DNA from: Flavobacterium supellecticarium | GTDB lineage: Bacteria; Bacteroidota; Bacteroidia; Flavobacteriales; Flavobacteriaceae | Direction: 5' to 3' | Length of the DNA: 64,000 bases | Assembly (NCBI RefSeq): GCF_004801375.1 | Contig: NZ_SSNZ01000007.1 | Location: 62,001-126,000, forward strand | Part shown: one piece after another, positions 16,163 to 24,211 of the stretch | Position numbering within the stretch: the first letter of the stretch is position 1 | Layout: each line of letters begins with the position of its first letter | The notes under the pieces: model-generated | Told to the model about the DNA's origin: nothing | Database searches by the model: none | Seen by the model: the letters and a program-made list of their open reading frames with translations, nothing else | Program-made: the position numbers and the translations under genes

Positions 16163-18367
16163 ATGAAAACAGTATTACAATCCGTTGTAGCGTTATTATG
16201 TCTTCAGCCGGTTATGCTTTTCGCACAGGAAAAAACCGTTTCGGATTCTACAAAAACCAAACAACTGGACGAAGTATTGGTATCGGCCGTTCGGGCTGCC
16301 GATAAAACTCCGGTTACCTTTAGTAATGTCGGAAAAAAACAATTATCCGAACGAAATCTAGGTCAGGATATACCTGTCCTGATGAACTATTTGCCGTCGG
16401 TGGTAACCACAACCGATGCCGGGAATGGTGTAGGCTATACCGGAATCCGGGTCCGCGGTAGTGATGCGACCCGTGTGAATGTAACTATTAACGGAATCCC
16501 GTATAACGACTCGGAATCGCAGGGGACTTTTTGGGTGAACATGCCCGATTTCGCCTCATCGGTCGAAAGTTTGCAGTTGCAACGCGGTGCCGGAACATCA
16601 ACCAATGGTGCCGGAGCTTTTGGAGCCAGTTTAAATATGCTAACCGATAGTTATTCGGAAAAAGGATATGGCGAAATCTCGAATTCTTTTGGGAGTTTTA
16701 ATACCCGGAAGCATACCGTAAAATTCAGCTCGGGATTGTTGAATAACAAATTCGAATTGGCCGGACGCTTGTCGAAAATCAATTCCGATGGTTATATAGA
16801 CCGCGCGTCTTCCGATCTGAAATCGTATTTCCTTCAGGGTACCTATGTGGGGAAAACAACCTTGATCAAAGCATTGGTTTTTGGAGGATCGGAAAAAACA
16901 TACCAGTCGTGGAATGGTTTGGATGGTGCAGATTTAAAAGATTTGGGCCTGGACGAAAATATGCTGGATAACAATCCGAGGTTTAATGTTTCCGGTTTGT
17001 ATTTTGATGACAACGGACAAGTGAAGTTCTACGATAATCAAACGGATAATTTTAATCAGGATCATTACCAGTTGCATTGGAATGAAAAGTGGAGCGACAA
17101 CTGGTCGACGAATCTGGCGGCACATTATACCAAAGGTAAAGGTTATTATGAAAGTTATAAACGAAGCGGAAAGTTCTCGGAATTCGGATTAACGCCGTTT
17201 GTCGATAACGGAACAACAATCACAAGATCGGATCTGATCAACCAAAAATGGCTGGACAATGATTTCTACGGTTTTACATTTTCATCCAATTACAAAAATG
17301 ACAAGCTGGATATGGTTATTGGTGGTGGAGCCAATAAATTTGAAGGTGGTCACTTTGGAAAATTACTATGGGTAAAGGAAAAAGCAGCCTACGATTACGG
17401 TCAGCTTTTTTACGATGACAAAGGAATCAAAACGGATGTCAATGTCTTTGCAAAAGCAACCTACGATATCACATCAGCGTTAAGCTTGTATGGTGATTTG
17501 CAATATCGAAATGTGAATTACAAAGCGAATGCGGTTAAAACCGGATTGGTGGACGATACGTTCCGCTTTTTTAATCCAAAAGGAGGATTGAATTATGTGC
17601 TGAATACCAAAAACAGTTTTTATTTTTCGTATGCCAAAGCCAGTCGGGAACCCAATCGTAATGATTATGAAGGAAACGTTCCGAAGCCGGAAAAAATGGA
17701 CGATTATGAATTGGGGTGGCGCTATACGTCGCGAGTGGCGAAGCTAAATGTAAACGCCTACTATATGAAGTATAAAGATCAGTTGGTGCTAACGGGTGCG
17801 TTAAACGATGTTGGTGAATCGAAACGGGTTAATGTAGACAACAGTTACCGTGTTGGATTGGAATTGGATGCCAGTATTTTTATTTCGGAGAAATGGGTAG
17901 TACGTCAGAATGCAACCATCAGTCAAAACAAGATTGTCGATTTTGTAGCGAATAAAGATGGTGAATTGCATAATTTCGGAAAAACGAACATTGCTTTTTC
18001 ACCCGATTTTATAGCTGGAAATGCGATTACCTGGTTGCCGTTAAAAAACCTGCAGCTAACCTTGCTGTCTAAGTTTGTCGGAAATCAATATATGGGGAAT
18101 GTCGATTCGGAAAAATCAATCTTAAAATCCTATGCGGTTTCTGATTTTAATATCATCTATGAAATCAAACCAAAAAAGATTTTTAAATCGATTGTGATTA
18201 CCGGATTGGTGAATAATATATTCAATACCAAATATCAGTCGAACGGGTTTTTCTATACCTACGATGACGATTGGTCGAATCCAAATCAGGTTACGACCAT
18301 CGAAGGCGTTGGTTATTATCCGCAGGCGCGAATCAATTTTATGGGTGGTTTAACACTGAAATTTTAA
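16163..18367 (+). CDS. TonB-dependent outer-membrane receptor, probably for thiamine
   Basis: A TonB-dependent receptor of about 734 residues. Signal peptide MKTVLQSVV to LFAQ, TonB-box-like region, plug domain (residues about 40-165: VLVSAVRAADKTPVTFSN, GIRVRGSDATRVNVTINGIPYNDSE in part, QRGAGTSTNGAGAFGASLN) and a 22-strand barrel ending in GGLTLKF with terminal Phe. ATG 16163 is preferred over the ORF-opening ATG at 16100 because it starts a clean signal peptide. The TPP riboswitch in front makes thiamine or a thiamine derivative the likely ligand, as in the Omr1/OMthi receptors of Bacteroidota. No SusD partner follows. Confidence 0.93.
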   Translation: MKTVLQSVVALLCLQPVMLFAQEKTVSDSTKTKQLDEVLVSAVRAADKTPVTFSNVGKKQLSERNLGQDIPVLMNYLPSVVTTTDAGNGVGYTGIRVRGSDATRVNVTINGIPYNDSESQGTFWVNMPDFASSVESLQLQRGAGTSTNGAGAFGASLNMLTDSYSEKGYGEISNSFGSFNTRKHTVKFSSGLLNNKFELAGRLSKINSDGYIDRASSDLKSYFLQGTYVGKTTLIKALVFGGSEKTYQSWNGLDGADLKDLGLDENMLDNNPRFNVSGLYFDDNGQVKFYDNQTDNFNQDHYQLHWNEKWSDNWSTNLAAHYTKGKGYYESYKRSGKFSEFGLTPFVDNGTTITRSDLINQKWLDNDFYGFTFSSNYKNDKLDMVIGGGANKFEGGHFGKLLWVKEKAAYDYGQLFYDDKGIKTDVNVFAKATYDITSALSLYGDLQYRNVNYKANAVKTGLVDDTFRFFNPKGGLNYVLNTKNSFYFSYAKASREPNRNDYEGNVPKPEKMDDYELGWRYTSRVAKLNVNAYYMKYKDQLVLTGALNDVGESKRVNVDNSYRVGLELDASIFISEKWVVRQNATISQNKIVDFVANKDGELHNFGKTNIAFSPDFIAGNAITWLPLKNLQLTLLSKFVGNQYMGNVDSEKSILKSYAVSDFNIIYEIKPKKIFKSIVITGLVNNIFNTKYQSNGFFYTYDDDWSNPNQVTTIEGVGYYPQARINFMGGLTLKF

Positions 18368-18371
18368 TTCT

Positions 18372-18403
18372 ACACCTGACAGGTTTTTAAAACCAGACAG
18401 GTG
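18372..18403. repeat. Dispersed palindromic repeat, copy B
   Basis: ACACCTGACAGGTTTT pairs imperfectly with AAAACCAGACAGGTGT just after the receptor stop. Two symmetric mismatches distinguish it from other copies. Confidence 0.7.
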
Positions 18404-18417
18404 TTATTATAAAAGTA

Positions 18418-18449
18418 TAAAAAGGCTGTCTTTGGACAGCCTTTTTATA
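18418..18449. terminator. Terminator between TonB receptor and Rieske-like lipoprotein
   Basis: Stem AAAAAGGCTGTC/GACAGCCTTTTT lies between convergent genes and ends at the stop of the minus-strand gene. Confidence 0.85.
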
Positions 18450-18872
18450 CTAATTGTAAACCCGAACGATATCGCCGGTTTTTTCAACACGGTATTGTTT
18501 CATCGGATACTGAGCGTTGCCGATTCCGGTATACAAATTGTATTTTACATTGTCGCAGGAACAAACCGCCTCAATACCTTCTACATCCATAGTGGAGCAA
18601 TCACTTAAAGCCTGATTTGGACAAGCACGGTCGAAAGCTACGATTCCGGTTCCGGTTCTGAAAAGAATGATTCCGCGTATTCCGGCAGCAGGACCCGATA
18701 CATAGGCATAACCATTGGTAAATTGTAACGAACTATAAGCCGGAAGGTTTAAGTTGATCGTTAAAGAAACCGGATAGTTGGGTAGGTAAGGGTTATTATT
18801 GTTTACAACACTGTCTTTGCTGCAGCTTCCGATAAAAGCCGTTAAAAACAATAAAAAGAGGTATTTTTTCAT
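18450..18872 (-). CDS. Rieske-like lipoprotein lacking the usual histidine ligands
   Basis: A 140-residue lipoprotein: signal MKKYLFLLFL, lipobox IGSC (Cys about 17). The C-terminal half resembles a small Rieske ferredoxin fold (FDRACPNQA, then VCSCDNVKYNLYTG and a final RVEKTGDIVRVYN strand). In true Rieske proteins the motifs are CxH and CxxH; here both His positions are replaced (RACPN, CSCDN), so a [2Fe-2S] cluster is unlikely in normal form. I chose ATG 18872 over 18902 because it begins the signal peptide. Family assignment is inference from pattern. Confidence 0.6.
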   Translation of the reverse strand: MKKYLFLLFLTAFIGSCSKDSVVNNNNPYLPNYPVSLTINLNLPAYSSLQFTNGYAYVSGPAAGIRGIILFRTGTGIVAFDRACPNQALSDCSTMDVEGIEAVCSCDNVKYNLYTGIGNAQYPMKQYRVEKTGDIVRVYN

Positions 18873-18985
18873 ATAAAATCTGGTAAAACAATTGAAAAAC
18901 AAATTTAATTTAATTAACTTTGACTTGTGCTATAAAGAGCATAATTAAAAACGAAATAAATAAAAAAATATATCTTTGTAGACAT

Positions 18986-19012
18986 AAATCCCGTTTTTGA
19001 TGGGATTTTTTC
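18986..19012 (+). promoter_or_regulatory. Terminator-like hairpin in greA leader
   Basis: AAATCCC/GGGATTT with an 9-base loop followed by TTTTTT forms an intrinsic-terminator shape 22 bases before the greA ATG. A TATCTTTG box (18971-18978) would start the transcript right at the hairpin. No plus-strand gene upstream needs a terminator here because the preceding gene is on the minus strand. Confidence 0.55.
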
Positions 19013-19034
19013 TATTTATATAAACGACGAAAAT

Positions 19035-19511
19035 ATGACTAAAGTATCTTATTATACTGCCGAAGGATTAAAAAAATTAAGAGATGAGCTGGATCAGCTA
19101 AAGAGTGTGGAACGTCCGCGTGCCTCACAGGCTATTGCGGAAGCAAGAGATAAAGGTGACTTGTCCGAAAATGCCGAATATGATGCTGCTAAAGAAGCAC
19201 AGGGACTTTTGGAATTGAAAATCGCCAAAATGGAAGAGGTAGTGGCAAACGCCCGTTTGATCGACGAATCACAACTGGATGTTTCGAAAGTATTGGTATT
19301 GTCAACCGTGAAAATCAAGAACCAGACCAATGGTATGGAATTGAAATATACGCTTGTGGCCGAAAGCGAAGCGGATCTGAAAACCGGTAAAATTTCGGTT
19401 ACCTCTCCAATCGGTAAAGGTTTACTTGGAAAATCGGTGGGTGAAATCGCAGAAATCCAGGTGCCAAACGGAACCTTAAAATTCGAAATCTTAGAAATCT
19501 CAAGAGACTAA
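19035..19511 (+). CDS. greA: Transcription elongation factor GreA
   Basis: GreA rescues backtracked RNA polymerase by stimulating transcript cleavage. The 158-residue product has the N-terminal coiled-coil with YYTAEGLKKLRDELDQL and DKGDLSENAEYDAAKE (acidic tip, about residues 36-51) and the C-terminal FKBP-like domain (SVKIKNQ-like strand, GKGLLGKSVGEIAEIQVPNG). Length is standard. HIT gene follows 5 bases later. A hairpin with T-run sits in the leader. Confidence 0.97.
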   Translation: MTKVSYYTAEGLKKLRDELDQLKSVERPRASQAIAEARDKGDLSENAEYDAAKEAQGLLELKIAKMEEVVANARLIDESQLDVSKVLVLSTVKIKNQTNGMELKYTLVAESEADLKTGKISVTSPIGKGLLGKSVGEIAEIQVPNGTLKFEILEISRD

Positions 19512-19516
19512 TTCCT

Positions 19517-19906
19517 ATGAGCTCCATTTTTACCAAAATCATCAACGGTGAAATTCCCTGCCATAAAGTAGCGGAAGACGATAACTTTCTGGCATTTCTG
19601 GATATTAACCCAAATGCAAAAGGACACACGCTTTGTATTCCGAAAACGGAAATCAATAAGATTTTCGATATGGAGGAGGATCACTATCTGGAGCTGATGC
19701 GCTTTTCCAGAAAAGTAGCCAAAGCTTTGGAAAAAACCGTGGCTTGTAAAAGAATCGGTATGGCTGTTGTTGGCCTTGAAGTACCACATGTTCATGTACA
19801 CCTTATTCCACTTCAGGATATGGACGATATGCGTTTCCAGCGTAAAACCAGTTTAACCCAACAACAATTTGAAGAGCTGGCACAAGCTATTGCCGGCAAT
19901 CTTTAA
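19517..19906 (+). CDS. HIT-family nucleotide hydrolase/transferase
   Basis: The 129-residue protein carries the histidine triad HVHVHLIPL (about residues 96-104) and an N-terminal SIFTKIINGEIPCHKV typical of HINT-type purine nucleoside phosphoramidases. It is transcribed behind greA, a common Bacteroidota arrangement. The exact substrate is not predictable. Confidence 0.93.
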   Translation: MSSIFTKIINGEIPCHKVAEDDNFLAFLDINPNAKGHTLCIPKTEINKIFDMEEDHYLELMRFSRKVAKALEKTVACKRIGMAVVGLEVPHVHVHLIPLQDMDDMRFQRKTSLTQQQFEELAQAIAGNL

Positions 19907-19908
19907 GC

Positions 19909-20828
19909 ATGAAAAAATAGCGTTGCTTTTGCTGCTTTTGGTTTCCGGAGCGGTATTTGCACAAGGTACAGACCGTGGTCTGTGGCTTTACGGTAAAGAT
20001 ATAGGCTATTCGGACGATACTGCTGTTATCGAAAAAGAAGGAATAGTTGGCGTTGCAAACTGTTATGTCCGCGATATGCCGTCAACTTCCGGAAAGTTAA
20101 TCGATTCCTTACAACTGGGAAAAAGAGTTCTGGTAAAAAGGCTAACTCAGAAGACGCAGAAAATAAAAGGGATCGACATGAATTGGGTGGAAATCCAATA
20201 CCTGTCCGGTATTACAACCAAAAAAGGCTATTTATGGCTCGGTTTTCTGGCGCTCGATTTTAAAACAACCAATACTCTTTCTTTTCTAACGGTTTTAGAG
20301 CGTGTCAGTGCTAAAAAAGAAGAAGATGGTTCGGTCTCTCCGGAATATGTTCTGGGGATTAAAGTTCTGGATCAAAACAATGCCCTGCTAGATAGCAAAG
20401 AAATCCGAAAAGATATTAACGATACGCCTTACCATAAGGAAAGTTTGATGGGTAATTACGGACTTCGGAATATACAAAATCTCTACCGGATCAGTTTCAG
20501 TGGTGGCGTCTTTGGCATTCCGACATATTACTTTTATTTCGGATGGACCGGAACAAAATTATTAGTGTTGCCGGAAAAGATGTCAATTGTTAAGGCTGCT
20601 GTTTATTCGTATAATGAAACGTTTATTTTTCCCGATGAGCCGGGTGGTAAACCGGGTTATATTTTTAAAATTATTGAAGAAAGCAAAGGTCGGATATCGG
20701 CTAATGAAGACGAATCTGAAATAATACCAACAGAAAACGAAGTCTGGAAAGAGACGTATACCTGGGATGGTGAAAAAGTAATATTCATTAAAAAAAGCCT
20801 ACAGCAAAAGGAACTGTTTAAACAATAG
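19909..20828 (+). CDS. Secreted SH3-domain protein with apparent frameshift at start
   Basis: Downstream frame encodes a signal-peptide core (KIALLLLLLVSGAVFAQ), then an SH3-like region (about residues 40-110: GVANCYVRDMPSTSGKLIDSL, NWVEIQYLSG, KGYLWLGFL) and an unrecognised beta-rich C-terminal half of about 190 residues. The natural ATG at 19909, 2 bases after the HIT stop, reads ATG AAA AAA TAG: the six-A run (19912-19917) is one base short of the MKKIALLL reading. The stretch 19909-20828 is 920 bases, one less than a multiple of three. Either a sequencing error, a null or phase-variable allele, or use of an upstream TTG (19869) inside the HIT gene. Its 3' end overlaps the convergent histidine kinase gene by 11 bases. 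Confidence 0.65.
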
Positions 20829-21969
20829 CCTTTTTAAAAGTAATCTGCATTGTAGTCCCTTTTCCGATTTCCGAATGCGCCACTTTAATTTTTCCGCTGT
20901 GATATTCTTCTACAATACGTTTGGTTAACGATAGACCAAGTCCCCAACCGCGTTTTTTGGTCGTAAATCCGGGATCAAATATACTGTTGAATAATTTCTT
21001 TGGAATACCACTTCCGGTATCACTCACTTTAATCTTTACAAAGCGTTCGGAATCTTCAATTGCAATATGAAGTTTGCCTTTACCCTTCATCGCATCGATG
21101 GCGTTTTTAACCAGATTTTCGATCGTCCAACTATGCAAAGCCGGATTCATTAGAATATGAATTGGATAGTTCGGTGCCTGAAACGTAAATTCAACCTGTT
21201 TGGAAGTTCTCGATTTCAGATAGTCATACGATTGTTCCGTTTCCTGTATCAGATCATGGTCTTCGAGTACCGGTTCGGATCCGATTTTAGAAAAACGATC
21301 GGTAATAGTTTGTAGTCGGTTAATGTCTTTTTCAATTTCCGAAACGGTCGTCTCATCTACATCATCCGCTTTCATAATTTCGACCCATCCGATAAGCGAT
21401 GATAGCGGTGTACCGATCTGATGTGCGGTTTCTTTTGCCATACCAGCCCATAGTTTGTTTTGGGTTGCCATTTTGCTGGCGCGGTAAAAACTGAAAATCA
21501 TACCACTAAAAAACAGTCCGATAAGCACCAAGGCAATTGGATAGAATTTTAATTTGGTCAGTAGTGAAGAGTTTCCATAGTAGAGGTATTGGTTTTTACC
21601 GCCTAAATCCATAATGATCGGTTGGTTCTCCGAACGTAATTTATTTAGATAGGCTTTTGAACGATCTGAATCGGCACTGATTTCCTTGTCAACATTGATC
21701 ATATTGATAATGCTGTCTTTGTCTGTAGTCTGGATAATCGGGATCGTGGTATTGTTACTCAAAATCTGAAACGGTAGTTCCACTTCGGTATTTTCATCGG
21801 CATTGTTCAGCGTTTTGGTAGCCGTGGCCCAAAGTTCCATCTTTAAACGTTCCTCATCCTTAAATTTCTGGAAAAAAGTATAGGTATTCCATAATATGAA
21901 AACCAGGATATTAAAGGAGCCTAATATGATAATCCAACGGATAAGGTTACGTCTTTCGGAAAGATTCAT
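20818..21969 (-). CDS. Membrane sensor histidine kinase
   Basis: A 383-residue kinase with two membrane segments (about 11-31 and 142-162) enclosing a short periplasmic sensor loop of about 110 residues, then HisKA (KETAHQIGTPLSSLIGW with the phospho-accepting His near residue 182) and HATPase domains (VKNAIDAM N-box, DTGSGIPKKLF G1, GWGLGLSLTKRI G2). No response regulator is adjacent, so it is an orphan kinase here. It is convergent with the preceding SH3 gene and overlaps its 3' end. Confidence 0.9.
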   Translation of the reverse strand: MNLSERRNLIRWIIILGSFNILVFILWNTYTFFQKFKDEERLKMELWATATKTLNNADENTEVELPFQILSNNTTIPIIQTTDKDSIINMINVDKEISADSDRSKAYLNKLRSENQPIIMDLGGKNQYLYYGNSSLLTKLKFYPIALVLIGLFFSGMIFSFYRASKMATQNKLWAGMAKETAHQIGTPLSSLIGWVEIMKADDVDETTVSEIEKDINRLQTITDRFSKIGSEPVLEDHDLIQETEQSYDYLKSRTSKQVEFTFQAPNYPIHILMNPALHSWTIENLVKNAIDAMKGKGKLHIAIEDSERFVKIKVSDTGSGIPKKLFNSIFDPGFTTKKRGWGLGLSLTKRIVEEYHSGKIKVAHSEIGKGTTMQITFKKAIV

Positions 21970-22101
21970 GCGATACAGTATTTGTGTTTAAAAGTAAGGA
22001 AAAGATATAAGGGAGCAAAAAGAAGATCGGGAAATGCTCTGGCGGGATCAAATTTTCAGGATTATCTGATCGGTTTTGTGGTTTCATTCCGGCTAAAAAA
22101 G

Positions 22102-22109
22102 TATATTTG
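22102..22109 (+). promoter_or_regulatory. -7 element of flavin reductase gene
   Basis: TATATTTG, with a short predicted leader of about 12 bases. TTTG at 22075 is spaced 23 bases, longer than consensus. Confidence 0.4.
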
Positions 22110-22126
22110 TCAAAACTTTTACAACC

Positions 22127-23002
22127 ATGCTTAGTGTCGATCCAAAGGAGTTAAATCCAATGAAATTACAAGCGTATTTGCAAGGTGCTGTTGGACCAAG
22201 ACCCATTGCTTTTGCCAGTACGATGGACGAAAACGGAAACCCGAATTTATCACCGTTCAGCTTTTTTAATGTGTTTAGTTCCAATCCGCCGATACTGATT
22301 TTTTCGCCGGCAAGAAGAGTGCGGAACAATACGGTCAAGCATACTTTAATCAACGCGGAACTAACCAAAGAAGTGGTGATCAATATCGTAAACTACCCGA
22401 TTGTACAACAGGCATCCTTATCAAGTACCGAATATGGCGATGGTGTAAATGAGTTTTTAAAATCCGGATTAACGATGGTTCCTTCGGATGTGGTAAAACC
22501 GTATCGCGTGGGCGAAAGTCCGGTACAATTTGAATGTAAGGTAAACGATATTGTCAAACTCGGAACCGAAGGTGGTGCCGGTAATCTGATTATTTGCGAA
22601 GTGGTGAAAATCCATATCGATGATGCGATACTGGACGAAAACGGAGCGATCGATCAACATAAAATTGATTTGGTATCCCGAATGGGCGGAAACTGGTATT
22701 CCAGAGCCAATATGGGACTTTTTGAAGTGGAAAAACCACTGACCACGTTGGGAATTGGGGTTGATGCTATTCCTGATTTTATTAAAGAAAGTCCGGTTTT
22801 CGACGGGAATGATCTGGGGAAATTAGGGAATGTGGAAGCCTTACCAACCGACGAAGATATCGCTATCTTTGTAAAAGAAGATTTTGGCGTAAAAGCGGTA
22901 ATTAGTGCCGACGATGAAACCAAAAAACACCAGATGGCGAAAGAATATCTGGATAATAACGAAGTACTAACCGCATGGAAGGTGCTTTTGTCTAAAAAAT
23001 AA
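22127..23002 (+). CDS. Flavin reductase-like FMN-binding protein
   Basis: A 291-residue protein whose first 200 residues match the flavin reductase-like split beta-barrel (LQGAVGPRPIAFASTMDENGNPNLSPFSFFN in part, ANPPILIFSPARR-like SNPPILIFSPARRV, EFECKV, GEVV-type ICEVVKIHIDD). It binds FMN and may reduce flavin or act on a small substrate. The C-terminal 90 residues are less conserved. Single-gene unit on the plus strand; function is open. Confidence 0.85.
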   Translation: MLSVDPKELNPMKLQAYLQGAVGPRPIAFASTMDENGNPNLSPFSFFNVFSSNPPILIFSPARRVRNNTVKHTLINAELTKEVVINIVNYPIVQQASLSSTEYGDGVNEFLKSGLTMVPSDVVKPYRVGESPVQFECKVNDIVKLGTEGGAGNLIICEVVKIHIDDAILDENGAIDQHKIDLVSRMGGNWYSRANMGLFEVEKPLTTLGIGVDAIPDFIKESPVFDGNDLGKLGNVEALPTDEDIAIFVKEDFGVKAVISADDETKKHQMAKEYLDNNEVLTAWKVLLSKK

Positions 23003-23053
23003 TACGATGGTTTAGCGATAAACCTCACGATAAAAACAATTAATATTTTTACT

Positions 23054-23437
23054 ATGGAAGTTACAGGGAAAATAAAAGTGATTAACGGAACACAGCAAAT
23101 CAGTGCCAGTTTTAAAAAGAGAGAGTTGGTTGTAACTACAGAAGAACAATATCCACAACATATTATGGTTGAGTTTACTCAGGACAAATGTGAATTACTG
23201 GATAGTTATAAAGTAGGAGAGCAGGTTAAAGTGTCAATTAACCTAAGAGGTAGAGAGTGGGTAAATCCACAGGGTGAAGCGAAATATTTTAATACGATCC
23301 AGGGATGGCGTATCGAAAGAATGCAGGCGGAAGCACCAGCGGGTTATGCACAACCAATGCCTTCGGTTCCGGCAGCCGATGCCTTTGAACCGGCATCCAA
23401 TTTTAACGAAGAAGAGCACGACGATTTACCGTTCTAA
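23054..23437 (+). CDS. DUF3127 OB-fold protein with SSB-like acidic tail
   Basis: The 127-residue protein belongs to DUF3127, a Bacteroidota family (MEVTGKIKVINGTQQIS, FKKRELVVTTEEQYPQHI, QVKVSINLRGREW). The strands suggest an OB fold. After a Pro/Ala-rich linker it ends EEHDDLPF, closely resembling the SSB tail (NDDMPF at 2182). It may bind single-stranded nucleic acid or compete for SSB partners; this is inference. A hairpin terminator at 23448-23484 separates it from aat. Confidence 0.85.
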   Translation: MEVTGKIKVINGTQQISASFKKRELVVTTEEQYPQHIMVEFTQDKCELLDSYKVGEQVKVSINLRGREWVNPQGEAKYFNTIQGWRIERMQAEAPAGYAQPMPSVPAADAFEPASNFNEEEHDDLPF

Positions 23438-23447
23438 TCCAAAATAA

Positions 23448-23484
23448 AAATCCTGATGGTGCTAGCTTTCAGGATTTGTTTTTT
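23448..23484 (+). terminator. Terminator after DUF3127 gene
   Basis: Stem AAATCCTGA/TCAGGATTT with a 12-base loop and GTTTTTT tail, ending just before the aat start at 23492. Confidence 0.75.
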
Positions 23485-23491
23485 ATAGCCC

Positions 23492-24139
23492 ATGTATTTT
23501 TTAACCAAAGAACTTTATTTTCCTCCGGTAACCGAAACGGATTTTTCCGGTATCCTGGCCGTTGGTGGCGATTTGTCGACCGAGCGGTTACTATTGGCTT
23601 ATAATTCCGGAATATTTCCCTGGTTTGAAGATGGAGAGCCGATTACCTGGTGGGCACCCGATCCGAGAATGGTGCTGCTTTTGGATGAGTTGAATATTTC
23701 AAAAAGTATGCGGAATATCTTAAACCGGAATATTTTTACGGTAACCTTTAACAGCGATTTTCGGGCGGTGATTTCCAATTGTCAGTCCATAAAACGCGAA
23801 GGACAAAATGGTACCTGGATTACCGACGATATGATTGAAGCCTATTGCAAACTTCACGAATTGGGACATGCACAATCGGTTGAAGTCTGGCAGGATGATC
23901 AATTGGTTGGTGGATTATATGGCGTGGATCTCGGACATATCTTTTGTGGTGAAAGTATGTTTGCCAAAGTGTCCAATGCTTCGAAAGTGGCTTTTATCAA
24001 ATTGGTAGAATACCTAAAAGCGAATAATTACCTGTTGCTGGATTGTCAGGTTTATAACGAACATCTGGAAAGCCTTGGTGCTTTCGAAGTAAACCGCGAA
24101 AGTTTTATGAAAGTATTAAAAAGTAGAAAGGCTGTTTAA
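23492..24139 (+). CDS. aat: Leucyl/phenylalanyl-tRNA-protein transferase
   Basis: Aat adds Leu or Phe to proteins with N-terminal Arg/Lys and so marks them for ClpSAP (N-degron pathway). The 215-residue product shows FPPVTETDFSGILAVGGDL, NSGIFPWFEDGEPITWWAPDPR (in part), GTWITDDMIEAYCKLHELGHAQSVE (in part), and FCGESMFAKVSNASKVA, all family signatures. Length is normal for the class without N-terminal extension. Confidence 0.96.
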   Translation: MYFLTKELYFPPVTETDFSGILAVGGDLSTERLLLAYNSGIFPWFEDGEPITWWAPDPRMVLLLDELNISKSMRNILNRNIFTVTFNSDFRAVISNCQSIKREGQNGTWITDDMIEAYCKLHELGHAQSVEVWQDDQLVGGLYGVDLGHIFCGESMFAKVSNASKVAFIKLVEYLKANNYLLLDCQVYNEHLESLGAFEVNRESFMKVLKSRKAV

Positions 24140-24153
24140 AATAGCTTTTTTTT
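24127..24153 (+). terminator. Probable aat terminator overlapping the stop codon
   Basis: AAAGGCTGTTT pairs with AAATAGCTTTT (G-U pairs allowed) and runs into a long T-tract. The stop codon lies in the hairpin. Confidence 0.5.
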
Positions 24154-24163
24154 ATTTGGTAGT

Positions 24164-24196
24164 ACACCTGACAGGTTTCTAAAACGGGTCAGGTGT
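24164..24196. repeat. Dispersed palindromic repeat, copy C
   Basis: ACACCTGACAGGTTT faces AAAACGGGTCAGGTGT in the gap between convergent aat and thiF. Inner arms have diverged, outer arms pair well. Confidence 0.7.
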
Positions 24197-24211
24197 AAAA
24201 GGTGAAAAAAA

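Noticed and set aside
20818..20828. Overlap of SH3 gene end with the convergent kinase gene
   Set aside because: Eleven-base tail-to-tail overlap is common in compact genomes and gives no special signal.
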